This document shows positions 10,605 to 23,218 of a stretch of DNA of 64,000 nt, piece after piece. Positions within the stretch are counted from its first letter, which is position 1. Every line of letters begins with the position of its first letter. Position numbers and translations under genes: made by a program. The notes beneath the pieces were generated by a model that searched no databases, was not told where the DNA came from, and saw only the letters and a list, made by a program, of their open reading frames with translations. This DNA comes from Apoderus coryli (Eukaryota; Arthropoda; Insecta; Coleoptera; Attelabidae), in NCBI GenBank assembly GCA_911728435.2, contig OU452203.1:22384134-22448133 (forward strand), written 5' to 3'.

Positions 10605-11262
10605 TGGTGCTAAAATAGAACCTTGTGGGAGTCCATATTTAATTTAGAATATTTTGAATACTTGTACTATAATTAATAATTTTTTTAATCAATTTATTTT
10701 ATATATTTCTTGTCACTTTCTTTAAATAAATCTGAAAAACATTTACATACATTTAATTTATAATTTGAAGCACATAATCTCGTAGTTTTTATCCTATAAA
10801 TATGTTTAAGTTAGCCCCCCAGAGAGGCATACATTAAATCAGATTAATAATGATTGTTACATAAAGTTTTGCGGTAAAATCTTGCCCTCACCCCCTAGAG
10901 GCTAACGATAATTATTAACAAAACATTCTACAGGTACATATAAATGTGACAAGTGCCTTTATGTATACCATATTTTATTTTTACACATCGACTTCCGTAT
11001 AGAAAAAGAAGCAACTACAAAAAGGGGCTGTACACTTAATTATAATAACGCCATAAAAATTTGGGCTTGGCAAACCTCAAATTTTAGAGAGTTAGCACCA
11101 CCTTTTTCATGGCTATTAGTAGTTTACAATACCCACAAAAGAGCCGGTTCTGCTATACAGCAGAAGTGCTACACTTTTATTATATTTAAACGATTTATTA
11201 ATAATGTGGACTGTGATTTAGCTTTATAGAGATGAGGGCCTAGTATTGATCCTTGTGGAAGT
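10605..11262 (-). repeat. Isolated reverse-transcriptase-motif fragments (minus strand)
   Basis: Two short islands translate on the minus strand to the conserved palm motif of non-LTR reverse transcriptase: YGLPQGSILAPC at about 10605..10641 and ELPQGSILGPHL at about 11224..11258. Around each island there is no further similarity to reverse transcriptase that I can see. A weaker relative (APQDSIS) lies near 11715. They are either deeply decayed retroelements or copies of a short dispersed repeat. Confidence 0.6.
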
Positions 11263-12890
11263 TCACTTATTTTTTTTTTAAATTACAAATGTTTATGTTA
11301 AATTAAATTACAATTATTATTAGGTTTTATTTTCGACAATAAGTTTACTTATTACGTAATTTGTAAAGCAAAGCGGCTAGGGGGCTAAAACTTAATCCTG
11401 AGAAATTTGAAATTCTGTGTTCAAAATGTTTTTTTTAATGCTAAAATTGAATGTGTTAATTTGCATTATTTTTTAGAACATAAAAAACATCCATGATGCT
11501 AAAATTCAACCATGTAAAAGCTCAAAATCTTAGATGGTTTTACAACAATATTTTGTTTTATATTTCGTAAAAACCAAGGCACAAAATGTAACCCTATTTG
11601 TAAATCCATATATCAAAAGCACATTTCAAGAAATGTCTCGTCTAAGTAGCCTTGCGGCTAAAATCTTTTCATGCTGATACATAGCCTTAGAAAAATTGTA
11701 GAAATTACGAAATTGAATCCTGTGGAGCTCAAGTGTTAATGCTGCAAAGAAATGATTAAATACTAGGCATGCCATACATTTCAGGCCCCGACCTATACTA
11801 CTCCGGTCCAAGACAGGTTAAAAAGCATCTATTATATTCCAACAAAACAAAAGGGATGCATAAAATTATACCTCAACAGTTTTGTGACCCGGATAAGCAA
11901 GTTGCTAAAATTTTTGGATAGATTTAGATGCACCATTGTTGTTTAGTTTAGAAAATATTACCTACTATTAATTAATGGTCCATTTACATTTGTGTTAAAT
12001 TCAAATTATTTATTTTTTAAAACCAACAACGTTATTCTTTGTTAAATTACTTCTCCACTGTTATATCTGATGAGTACAACCTAACGCTTGGACGAAACTC
12101 TATGAACAAACGTTTTAAAGAGTAACTATTTGAGATAAGTGGTGCATTTCAACTACTAATAATATCTGATTAAACACAGGGAGAATAAAACGGGTGCAGC
12201 TCAAGAATTTCGGTGAAAAGGACCCTATAAACCCTATCATTATACAATTAGGATTGCGAAAGGTCATCCGGTTTTTGGTTAACATTACAGACTCTTCCGG
12301 ACTCGATACTTGCCAGATTTGTTTTTAAATTTATTATACGGGGAGAGTTTTTAATATTTAATTTACCAGGGCTGTTTATAAACACTATTGTTTGTACAGG
12401 GGTGTATTTGAAATAATATTCAGAGTTCCAGATCAATTAAAACGTAGGGAAACTCTTTTTTTTTATTTAAACAAATAAATAAAATTAAACTATACGTAAA
12501 CATTTTAAAAAGCGCTCGCCGTTATATGGGAAAAATTGTAGTAACGCCATCTATGTGTAATTTTGAATGGACTGTATAAAAGACCATTGAGGAATCATTC
12601 TTATAGATAAAATGTAAAATAATTTAATAAATACGTGTAAATAGCGCTACTATTTTGCATTTTATTTAACTGATTGCAATATCGAGAACAGGTATCATAA
12701 CAGAACCTATTACCCCGCCTTAATGGCCTCATAAAATCGAGGCATAATAGGTTTTTGTAGCCTTATTATATAGTCAGAGCTTTTATTTTTACCTTTTTAT
12801 CTTTATGAATGGAATCAATTCGGATTTCTTTTTCGTTTTGGTTTTATTATAATTAAGAATTATGTAAACAGTTGTTACGTATCTATTATT
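11263..12890. other. Intron sequence, no gene
   Basis: No gene is recognised. 11380..11420 on the + strand reads GLKLNPEKFEILCS, which resembles the NPEK region following the catalytic motif in non-LTR reverse transcriptases and may be another relic. The minus-strand frame at 11626..11811 has no family resemblance beyond the motif near 11715. The rest is AT-rich. Confidence 0.4.
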
Positions 12891-12894
12891 TTAT

Positions 12895-13920
12895 TATATC
12901 ATTGTTATGGTACTCCGCAAGGATCTGTTTTTGGGCCTACACCTGTTTTTCATTTATTAATATTATTTTAACTCTTATAACTATTTTATATACATTATAG
13001 TTGTTTTCTGGTGCTAATATATAATTTTTAATGTTATTGTGTCCCACAGGGTTCTATTTTAGACCTAAATCATTTTTGTATTGAAAACTATTTCGGTCCC
13101 ATTATATAGGGCCAAACTATTTTGGCCTAAAGCTTTGTATTTTTATTAATAAATGTCCCAAATCAATTGTGATTTCGAAAGTATATAATATAAATTGAAT
13201 AAATTGAGAAAATAATAATACAACTATAATTTAATCTTTTTTGAGAAATTATAGGGTTCTACAAAGTCCTATTTTGGGTCCCAAGCTATATGTTCTTTAT
13301 TAGTAGCTGTGTCAAAGGAAATTCTAAAAAATGTTGTGAATTGTCAGAATTATTGTAGTATTTTTTTCATGTTATGGTCTGCCGCATGGTCCTATCTTAG
13401 GCCCTAAACTATGAATTTTTTTAATAAATAAATAAAACATTCAATGCAGCAAATTCGAAATTTGAAAATGTTACGAAGTTCCGAGATTTAGGCTTAGATC
13501 TTTTTTGAATTGAAAACTATTCCAGTTCCATTATATAGGGCCAAACTATTTTGGCCTAAAGCTATGTTTTTTTATTAATAAATGTCCCAAATCAATTTTG
13601 ATTTCGAAAGTATATAATATAAATTGAGAAAATAATAGTAAACTATAATTTAATCTTTTTTGAATCATATGTAGAAATTATAGGGTTCTACAAAGTCATA
13701 TTCTGGGTCCCAAGCTATATGTTCTTTATTAGTAGCTGTGTCAAAGGAAATTACGAAGTTCGGAGCCTCAAGCTATGTGCCTTTTGAGTAGAATATTTAG
13801 CACAATTTCGTAATTTTAGCTGATTTTGTATAACCTTGAAACCGAGAAAATAAATTGATTATATTCGCTGTAATTTTTTAGCATTTTTTGGTTTTCTATA
13901 AGGACTTCTTTTAGGATATG
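12895..13920 (+). repeat. Array of PQGSILGP-like fragments, including a ~431-bp tandem duplication
   Basis: On the + strand short islands recur every 100-250 bases: YGTPQGSVFGP (12901), CVPQGSILDL (13043), VLQSPILGPKLYVLY (13252), YGLPHGPILGPKL (13372) and VLQSHILGPKLYVLY (13684). All resemble the same reverse transcriptase motif, with AT-rich sequence between. The last part is a duplication: 13080..13324 (ttgaaaactatttcggtccc to tcaaaggaaatt) is repeated at 13511..13752 with a period of about 431 bases. No continuous coding sequence joins the islands. Confidence 0.65.
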
Positions 13921-14170
13921 TAACAAAATTGAACTAAAATATTTATTGCAATTTGGAGTTTTTAGCTAGTTGTTGAACCCTAAAAAATAGCTATCTATGG
14001 TCTTAAACTGTGCTAATTTTAAATAGTCTGTTTAACTCGATTTTCATTTATTGATAGCCAATTTTTTAAAACCTCCAAATAATTTTCTGTAAGCTCTTAT
14101 CGACTTTTTCCAGCCTCAGCTTTGTTTAACTTAAAAAATCGTTTTGAAACATTTTTACAGTTAATAGCAA

Positions 14171-14432
14171 ATCTCATAGGGTATAGAGGACTTCAAAAAA
14201 ACAGAAACTTCAAATCACTTCATATGCGACGTTTCAATTCTTTGTGTATTCTTCAAACTAACTTCAAGGTGATTGATTTTGTTTGTAAATCTGATGTGAT
14301 TTGTTTGTATTTTGCATTTTTGTTTGTTTTTGTAGTGCCTGAAGAAGCTGCAATAAAGGCTGCGAAACGTCGCATATGAAGTGATTTGAGGTTTCTGTTT
14401 TTTGAAGTCCTCTACTTTATGAGAGTTTCTAT
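14171..14432. repeat. Palindromic element with ~68-bp arms
   Basis: The left arm 14171..14238 and right arm 14364..14432 are inverted copies (cttcatatgcgacgtttc against gaaacgtcgcatatgaag, extending through agaggacttcaaaaaaacag). The loop carries CTGAAGA at 14339..14345, followed by GAAAC at 14364, where the right arm starts. The 85-codon frame here is accidental. Similar gaaacg-centred palindromes occur at 16.7-17.1, 23.2 and 31.3 kb. Confidence 0.8.
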
Positions 14433-16707
14433 CAATTTATATTTGAAAAGGACACCTAAATTTGACTGTATTTTTATACTATTAATTTAACTATTATATC
14501 GCTGATAGCTGTTAAGAGATTTTTATAAACTTAAGTATAAAAAAAAATAAGTATAGTAATTACCTATAACATACCGTTATATGTATAAAACAAGAAGACA
14601 TCGGGCCTGTTTTACAGAAAAAGAATACATCAGGCGAAACCGGTCAATAAACTAAACAACTCGCTACCTAGTCTTACAGTAGCCATAAGAATAATTACTT
14701 TATTTATCTTTACTATAGGTAATAATTATTCTAAAATAAATACAATTTTTGTTCACCACGCCACTGTAACCTTCATAATAGTCTATACCCAAAACAGCAA
14801 TCTTTGAGGTCTATTATTATGTTTTAGAGGTACCTACAATAAAAGTAAAATCGCTTCATGGCTGACCCTGGTTTTTTTCTTTCTCGTCTGTTCGTTTGTT
14901 AAAAAATAGGCATTGAAATAGACTATAACAAAAAAAAGAAGTTCCTTTTTAACCCTCGTTTTACAGCTTTAAAATTTGCGTAACACTCCGACTTCTACTT
15001 TAGTGTGTTCTTAGCTCTCGTAGGTATCAGTTTTAAAAGAAAAATGTTTAACAAAATATAATATAGCTATATACCTATATTCTGATGATTATAGTTGATT
15101 TTTGTGGTCGAAACATTGCCTTAAGCGCGATTTCATCAAAGTGGAATGTAATTGTGTGTGAGAAATGGAAAATTATAGTGTAACATCGTATTTTATACTT
15201 TCTATACTTAAAGTTTATTTATTTAAAAAAAAATGTGGAAAAAGATTGTTAAATAATTTTTAAATAATCATGTGATTGGTGGGTTATTCTGGGACCATAA
15301 CAGTAAAAATTATGTTTGTGTTTTAGTGGATCGAAAAAAATGTATTACCGTCGCTACGTTGTTTAAAACTATAAGCAATATTATATTCTATAGCTTTTCC
15401 AAGGATATGAATGTTCTTTCTTTCATTTTAAATTATTTTCTGTGGGCTAATCCACTGATCCTCGAACATCAAGGTTAAATTGTCATGTCACATGTAACAA
15501 ATACAATAAAAAAAATTACAATGACCATCATTCATTTAAGAACGTTTCGTATACTAAAGATTTTAGATAGCCCAAAAAAAACAACACTGCTAATGCGTTG
15601 GCTAGACTACTACTGTTTTTCCAATACCTTCAAATAAGTATGAAGCCAGTAAAATTTGAATTGTTCCCAGTACAGGAAAAAAATATTCGTACCTATTTGC
15701 ATCTTTTAAACTTAGTAAATATATTAAACTTAATCTTCATAAAATTTATTTTTGAAGTATTTTTGGATGTACATTTTCTGCGCTTTGCTCAAATCAATAA
15801 ACCAGAACCTCAGCCTTTATTCTGGAGAGCCTGAGCACCAGCATTTGTTACGATTTGTTTAAACCCCTCGGTACTAGAACTGGGGGGGGATCAGTTAGAA
15901 CCGGAAGTATATAATATGTTCCCTCTGGCATAATAATATGGAATTACGTTTAATTTTCCGCTCATAGTGATTTGTTGACCTTTAGGGTCTTTGAATTACG
16001 AATTGCAAGACGGTTTCTTTAATCTTGAAGATTGACGGATCAAAGATATTGGGGAATCTCTAAAACATTTACATTTGCTCAATATCCGGGACTATTTAAA
16101 TGCGAAGGCCATTTTTATTTCTGAAAAATTATAATTTTTAAGTTCCGCACTAATTTTCCTAACCATTTTAAAATTTAAAAATTTTGAATTAAAATTGTTT
16201 TCTTAACTTCTAATGTGAGGCAAAAATAAATATTTTTATTTTTTGTTTTAACTTAAAAATGGGAATATTACATGTTATATTCTCGAAATAAACTTCAATA
16301 GTAATAGTTCATTGCTTTTTTTCATTTTTAAACTAAAATAACATAATTTCTCCCAAATTCTTAAAATGAAATAAATATTTAATTTTTTTTGTGAATATTT
16401 TTCATAAAACTCAAAAAATAACATATCATTGTGGAATGTTTTCTCGTTATATATTTAGTTTTACGAAAAATAATATTAAATTATAGTTGTAGGTACTTTG
16501 CTTTTCAAACTAGGTCACAAAATTACAAAATTATTTCCACTTCTATCAATTAAAAAATCAACATTTGAAAGGGGATTTTTGAAATTTTGCCTGGCCTGTT
16601 CATGGCAAATATGCGGCTAGGAAAATCAGGGCCTTTTTTTAAATACATAATATACATAAAATAGTTTATTAATTTTTCTTTTTTTCTTTTTAGTTTCTTT
16701 GACCTTT
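14433..16707. other. Intron sequence, no gene
   Basis: AT-rich, no gene recognised. At 15082..15114 there is a further CTGATGA...CGAAAC pair. Short open frames at 15272..15478 and 15598..15834 have no recognisable motif. Confidence 0.45.
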
Positions 16708-17114
16708 TTTTATGTTTTAGGGATTTTTTTTCTTGATTTTAGGTCAATAACTACTTTAACATTTTAATTTGTATAAATCATTTAATATATTCTCAATAAC
16801 AATTGACGTTTCGACAATTGTTTTTGTCTTTCTCAAAATGTCTACAATTAAAAATTAAATCAGTATATAGTCTGGATATTGCATTAAACACATTTTACAA
16901 CTACATGCAACACATTAAAATAACAATATTTGACATTACATTTAAAAAGTTTTCTACCATCATTTTCGTATATTTTTATTTATATTTAAATTTAGTACAA
17001 AATAAATAATCAACAGAATGCCGGTATAGATTCTGCTTAGATTTATACAAATTAAAATATAAGTAGTTTTGACCTAAAATCAAGAAAAAAACTCCCTAAA
17101 ACTTATATAAAATT
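16708..17114. repeat. Palindromic element, ~70-bp imperfect arms
   Basis: 16711..16780 (tttttcttgattttaggtca, then actactttaacattttaa) pairs with 17045..17110 in inverted orientation. Just inside the left arm is caattgacgtttcgacaatt, the same GTTTCG/CGAAAC word that marks the other palindromes. No coding capacity is seen; the small open frame inside is AT-rich noise. Confidence 0.75.
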
Positions 17115-19254
17115 TTTTTATTTTTGTTATTAACAATACGTAGTTAAAAAATTATAAAATATATACATGATACTGCAGATTCATGAGAAATGAATTATTT
17201 ATATTAATAGTAATACCTAGTAGTCAAAAGCAGAGAGGTTTCTAAAATTAATAATAATTTATAACAGTTAAAATAATTTTGAAAAACTATTTAATTAAAT
17301 ATAGAAAAATTAGGGAATATCTATATATATTATATGTAGTTTTAAAAATGTATGTTTAAACGTTTGGGTTAGGTTAAATATTATTATTAATTTATGCATG
17401 GTTTCGTCTAAACTAAATATAGATTAAAATTAAATAATATGTACCTAACGTCTTATATAAATCTCATAAGCCGCAGTAGGGTCTGGTTATACCACTGTCT
17501 ACATTTTAAAATATTTGTTACTTTACTAAAACGTTGTCATATGTGATCTATCTCCAATTTAGTATTAATTTATGTGAAATAATTAATTTAATTACAAATA
17601 AAAGTCGATATAAATATACCATAATAATAATAATAGAAATTATCTACTTTACATTTTTTTTACTTAAATAATGATGTTCATATTAAATTGAATGTAGTAT
17701 AAATCATTATATTGACCAAATGACTTGTTCTACAACAGTTTTAACAGATTTTCAGCACTATAGATATAAACTATTTAAACACACAGATAAACAGGTACTG
17801 GAAAATAGTTTAGTTGTACGTTGGGGACGTTTTCGTGTTTAATTATTTGGTCTGCCTATTACAATTACAACCGAGTGTAAAATTACAATAATTGAATTGT
17901 TACAATTAGTGTTTTCCACTTTTAGTTCATAGTTTCAAGTAAAAACAAATTTAAAAAATATGTATATTATTTGTAAACGGATGGAAATCACGTTTTGTTT
18001 ATATATTGTGAAACACGTACGCGTTAATAATTTATTGTTCTCAAATTTCTATACATAAATATTGTGGTATTTTAAAGTCAATTTATAAATAATATACATA
18101 TATTTAAAAAAAAAAGCATCGAGATAAGTAAATACGCCCTCTATCTATCTAGAACAGAGTAACCAGAGTGTTTATTTTATATGAAAATGGTATAACCATA
18201 CCTCATATTTAATGGATATTAATGTTTGGTTTGATATTCTCTTAAACGGCACGTCGAGTAAACATTAAAATTTCAACTTTGGTAATATATAGTTTGTCAA
18301 CAAAACAGCACATATTAACTAAACCATCGTCTCAATGTTAAATTTAAATTTTAAGATAGATTTAGGTAATTTAAATTTACCTGAAACCGTTAGATTTAGG
18401 TAGGTATATAATAGAGTTATTATCTTTTGCCTTTTTTTAGTAACATAAATCATATGAGGATGTTATATTCTTCGGTATAGTCTAGATATTTTAAAACAGA
18501 AACAACTTATTTAGGAAAATTATTATGAGAAAAAATATTCGAAGAATTTTAACATAAAAAACAAATAGATAGAATATATATACGAGTATATATATAATTT
18601 ATTATAGTAAGTATTCCTATCGCGTATATATATATATATTATAGAAAATCAAATGATAAATTTATTGTTGTTATAAACAATTTAATTGTCATTACATTTT
18701 TTTTTAGTTATAAATAATATATGAACATATGCATTTCATGCTGATATAAAAACTTGTAAAGACTTTTGCGGTGTATTATTATTTATTAATAAGAATAACT
18801 TACCTATATTATTTGTTTTTAATAAAATATTTATATTTTAGACACTCCCTATATCGAGAGGTTATAATATTGTCTTAAAATTAAATATTTTGATAAGTTA
18901 AGTCAAATATTTATTTTTACTATTTTTTTTATTTAAAATTTTTTCAATATAAGGTTTATAAACTTTAGACTATTCTAGGTAGATTTGGTTCTGCTATAGT
19001 GATTACAAAATTAATCATTTTTTACATTCTGTGATTTTTTATTGTTTTTGTGTTGTAAAAATATTTACGTATAGAGGCTGTCCACGAAAAATAATTATTT
19101 GTAATAAATCAACTTTATTGTCTAAGAGTTTCCCGTTTGGAGGCAGGCATTACGAACTAAGGTAAAGAAAATTTAAAATAATTACAATGATAATGTAAAT
19201 TCAAATGAAATAACATCACCTGATTGTTTTTTTTTTTTATGAAAATTCGATTTG
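17115..19254. other. Intron sequence, no gene
   Basis: Very AT-rich, including TA runs near 18580..18640. 17800..17925 has a less biased composition with several TAATT/AATTA cores, but no firm element can be named. No gene is seen. Confidence 0.45.
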
Positions 19255-19385
19255 GACAAATCAGTTTTAAGATGTGAGAAAGGCCTTTACACAAAAACTC
19301 CAGGGATTTAGCTCTGGTGACTTAGATGGTCACTGATCTAGCCCACTTCGACCAATCTTCTCGTTTGCATATAGGTCTCGTTTAA
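19255..19385 (-). pseudogene. Tc1/mariner-like transposase fragment
   Basis: The minus strand reads, with a stop in between, I-G-R-S-G-L-D-Q and P-S-K-S-P-E-L-N-P-W-S-F. This matches the IGRGGP...WPxRSPDLxPLDFFLW block around the third catalytic acid of insect Tc1/mariner-type transposases. The expected Asp is replaced (S-P-E-L) and the remainder of the gene is missing. It lies just left of a fold-back mariner insertion, which may have landed beside it. Confidence 0.55.
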
Positions 19386-19436
19386 ATGTTGACCTATTTT
19401 TTAAAGAAACGTCTTTTAGTAGAATTGGGATAAATA

Positions 19437-20102
19437 CGAGGCATGTTTTTTAATTAAGTACCGTTTTGGAATTAAAAAAAGACGTGCAAAGATATCGCAA
19501 TAATTTTATTTTTACATGAAAGCCTGTACCTTAATCTACTTTTCTACATAATTTCCGTGAATATTGCGGCACTTGTCATAACGTGGCACCAGTTTTTGAA
19601 TACCCTCCTCATAAAATTCTGCCGCCTGACTTGTTAACCACTGTGCTGTGCATTGACTTTCCTTGAGCGGTACCACAATGAAGGTGAAAATTTTTTAGAC
19701 CAAATTGTTACTGGTGACGAAACATGGGTGGCCTACGTCACACCAGAATCGAAACAACAATCCATGGAATGGCGACATTCATCATCACCCAAAAGAGTGA
19801 AGTTTAAGCAAACAATTTCTGCCCGGAAAATCATGTGCACAGTTTTTTGGGACAGAAAAGGAGTATTCCTAGTGGAGTTTCTGCCTCGTAATGAGACAAT
19901 CAATGCAGCGTTAGGCGGCAGATTTTTATGAGGAGGGAATTCAAAAACTGGTGCCACGTTATGACAAGTGCCTCAATATTCACGGAAATTATGTAGAAAA
20001 GTAGATTAAGGTACAGGCTTTCATGTAAAAATAAAATTATTGCGATATCTTTGCACGTCTTTTTTAATTCCAAAACGGTACTTACTTAAAAAACATGCCT
20101 CG
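19437..20102 (+). mobile_element. Fold-back mariner element, copy B (both ends present)
   Basis: Complete non-autonomous element, cgaggcatg...catgcctcg, bounded on both sides by TA, the mariner target. The left arm 19437..19642 is the transposase 3' end plus terminal region in reverse; the right arm 19913..20102 is the same sequence forward, about 190 bases nearly identical. Between the arms, 19653..19911 encodes the transposase from LERYHNEGE through VTGDETWVAYV (first catalytic Asp) to LPRNETINAA. The second and third catalytic Asp are deleted, as is the DNA-binding N-terminus. The element could be mobilised only by transposase from elsewhere. The near-identity of its arms argues for recent origin or gene conversion. 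Confidence 0.9.
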
Positions 20103-22450
20103 TATATTCTGAAGAAAATTAAAATATTGTTGGCATCGCTCTGTATTTCTTTAAACTTAAAGTTGTAACCAATTATTAATCTGTATTTTGACACTATAAC
20201 TCATTTTTGTGTGTCATTAAAATATATTTTTTAACTGAGGTTATTTTGATTGAAGTATAAAAAATTATCACTTGACCCGCCGAATGTAACGTCTATGGTT
20301 ATAAAGGAAGACCACTGGCGCATGTAAAATCTTAGCTAAATTTTAAATAATTTTAATGAAATTAGTGACAAATGGTTATCTTCAGAAAGGTCAACGTCAT
20401 TTGGAAATCATTTTTGGATAAGATCCTGTAAAATAATTTTAAGTGAAATTATCTCAATGAAGGTAAGATCTCCAAAAGCATATTGTTGCGCAAAGAGAGC
20501 TGGTTGACTTAAGTGACATTTTGAAAATGAAAAACATTTGCAAAATGTCACTTTAACATTTTGAAAATGTTTCCGGTCTGTATTCATGATAACTTAAAAA
20601 CGACTTAACGAAATTAAACCAAATTTGGTACAAAAATACTATTAGATATGGCGAGCAATTGGTTAGATTTTGGGGCTCATAGTGCGTAGCTAAGGGGTAT
20701 ACAAAGGGTCAAAACTTAAAAAAAAAAACATATTTACTAAACCAAGTGAATGACGTGATTTTCTTTTTGTCAATACAATTTGGCCTAGAAAAGACTGTGA
20801 TGCACAATTTGTGTATACAGAGCGTGCGAATTTGATTTGTAAAAGGGACAAAAATCTAAATTTATGTACCTATATAAAATTAAAGAAGTTAGCTCTAAGT
20901 AATACCTAATATCCGAGATAAAATTGAGACTGATAGGGCATAAGCGAAGGTTATAAAAAGCGGGTCAAAATATTAATAAATATAGTAAAAGTTTAAAACT
21001 TTTCACTTATTTATTTTTCTCATATATTTCTTTGAGCTTTATGATATTTATTAATATATTTTTGCATGACGTTTCGTAATTTTGTTAAATTATTTCCTTG
21101 ATATCGAATTTCTGCGCATAATAAGCCCTTTAAAAAAATCATTGGCGCTCTATACTCATTTTTCAGTTTATATTATATACATATACAGTACAATTAATAC
21201 AGTAAATTTCAGTATGGTGAGCTCTTCATGCCACAAGGGCACCAGTTTATTTATTTCGTTTAATTTCTATTAAAGCACATAATAAGCGATCGATATCTCT
21301 CTACACCCTGTAGTTTAGTAATGTCCATTACTCATTTTAGTCGATATAGGTACTATTGAACTAAACTGCATTTAAAAAAAATAAAAAATCTTAACCAAGG
21401 TAGTATAAACCTTCAATAATAATATATTATTTCGATTTCGCATGTGTATACTTGTCAGAAAAAACACCCAACGTTGATAAGTATCAAATATTTTCGCGGC
21501 ACTGTGTTGCCTAATTTCCATAAAAAACATTTTAACGTATCGAGGCTTAATTTTTATATTTTATTTCATACAAATACTTTAAATCTAAAATTATTATTTA
21601 TAAATTAAACTAATTTAGCAAGAATATCGTTTATTTTTTGTTTTTCAATGGGTCAAGCCTATTACAATAAATAAATCTCTAGTTAGCTTTCATATCAAGA
21701 TCAAAGGTGCTATCAAATGCCTCCCAAATTCCTGCAACGCCATCCGGTCAGTCCTGCATCAAATAATTCTGAGAGAAAACACCCCCAGACTATTCAGTTG
21801 ATACGGGGACAGACATTGATTCGAAATAAACAACTGGACCAATATAACGCCGTTTAAGTATTATTTTCTCTAAATTAAGTGAAATTTACGCATGACTTGG
21901 CAACAGTGTAAAAATTAAACGATGTTGGTGGTCCAGCAATTCATAAAATACTGTGCTTATATACATATATATTATTAATATCATACAGGGGTTTATTAAA
22001 AATACATTTATTAACAACGTTGCTGTTGATATATTTTTTATACGATTTTTATTTTTTTCTACAAAGGCTTCTTGTTATGGTGTCTTCAACGATATGGCGT
22101 GAGCGAAAGATTACCGCAAAAATTATAGATATTTCCTTTAAATATAAATTGATTCTTACATTGTGAGAAAGAACAAAAAATATACAGGGTAAATTATTTT
22201 TTTCAACGAATACTATTTTTGGCTCTCAAATATATTTAGTAGGTTTAAAGCGGATGCCAATATCTTTAGACTAAACAAACAATATGGAAAATTCTTGGTA
22301 ACATAATTTATAAAACAAGAAAGCAAATGGATTAACGATAAAATAAAAAAAAGGACTAATGGGTTTGGTATATTTTAAACCGAAGTTTGCTCCAATCTCG
22401 AAGTTCGTGGCCATAGAAACAACACAGTAAACATGTCTCAGCAATCGTAT
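20103..22450. other. Intron sequence with one strong hairpin, no gene
   Basis: No gene is recognised. At 20512..20552 agtgacattttgaaaatg is followed after 5 bases by its near-perfect inverse (17 of 18 positions). The surrounding 20260..20850 has a mixed composition that looks transposon-derived, but no ends or coding motifs could be defined. Confidence 0.45.
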
Positions 22451-22454
22451 TTAC

Positions 22455-22560
22455 AGGATTTAACCACTTGCAACTTTTTCCGATTCTCAAAACTGAATGA
22501 TCATCCCATTGCTGAAAGACTCAAGGCCATTGGCTACTGGAAAAAGCTAGGGAGATACTA
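22455..22560 (+). pseudogene. Mariner transposase C-terminal fragment
   Basis: The + strand reads LTTCNFFRFSKLNDHPI, which resembles the block after the third catalytic Asp in mariner transposases (CDFFLFPKLK). The catalytic Asp position is Asn here. Only about 35 codons remain before the adjacent palindromic element begins. Moderate certainty, because the match is short. Confidence 0.4.
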
Positions 22561-22566
22561 TAGATA

Positions 22567-22970
22567 AATTAAAAGGATTTCATGTCCGTAAATATAATAA
22601 ATAAAAATAATTTCGTGGCAAAGCGGACTAAAATGTTGGTTGTACCTACACAAGGAATTTCGTTTAATTTAGCAGGGCCCTAGTCTAATTCAATAGAACC
22701 CTACCGAGGCATGGGTCGACAGATACTGACGAATTCGTTTCGCTCTTGTTATGAGTTCGTCAGAGTACCATAGTCGTTGCCCATCTACAAATATCGGCCT
22801 GCATTTAAGCACAATAGGATACACAACAGTAGACACATGTAAACACGTATCATCTACATGTACATAGTAATGCATATCCTATATGGGGCCCTGCTAAATT
22901 AAAGAAAATTCCTTGTGTAGGTAAAACCAACATTTTAGTCTGCTTTGCCACGAAATTATTTTTATTTATA
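22567..22970. mobile_element. Palindromic (MITE-like) element with ~90-bp inverted ends
   Basis: 22598..22686 (aataatttcgtggcaaagcg, then gactaaaatgttggtt, to tttagcagggccct) is repeated inverted at 22884..22970. A 12-base direct repeat, atactatagata, lies at 22555..22566 and 22968..22979 and may be a target-site duplication, though the left one sits about 31 bases outside the visible arm. The interior has no transposase; the 61-codon minus-strand frame there is not recognised. A single arm fragment of this family lies at 1672..1735. Confidence 0.75.
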
Positions 22971-23218
22971 CTATAGATATTGATAAATAAATATTTTTTT
23001 TAAAGTTTTTTTTGGCCTACTAAATAATTGGTTATATAAATCGAAAATTAATTAGTTGATTAATTAATTTATTGACTTATAATGTATGTAACTAATAATT
23101 TGTTTTTTTTCGTTGTTTATTGAACCGTAATCTTATTTTTTTTAGTTGATTTTTCTTTTTAAATAAAACCAATATCACATTTTAATTTTCGTCAATTTAG
23201 TTACATAAAATAAATGAT

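Noticed and set aside
10524..10618. Extension of the Ubx frame past FYPWMAIAG to a stop at 10618
   Set aside because: The canonical donor GTGAGT lies at the conserved exon boundary, and the extra residues have no Ubx similarity, so this is intron read-through.
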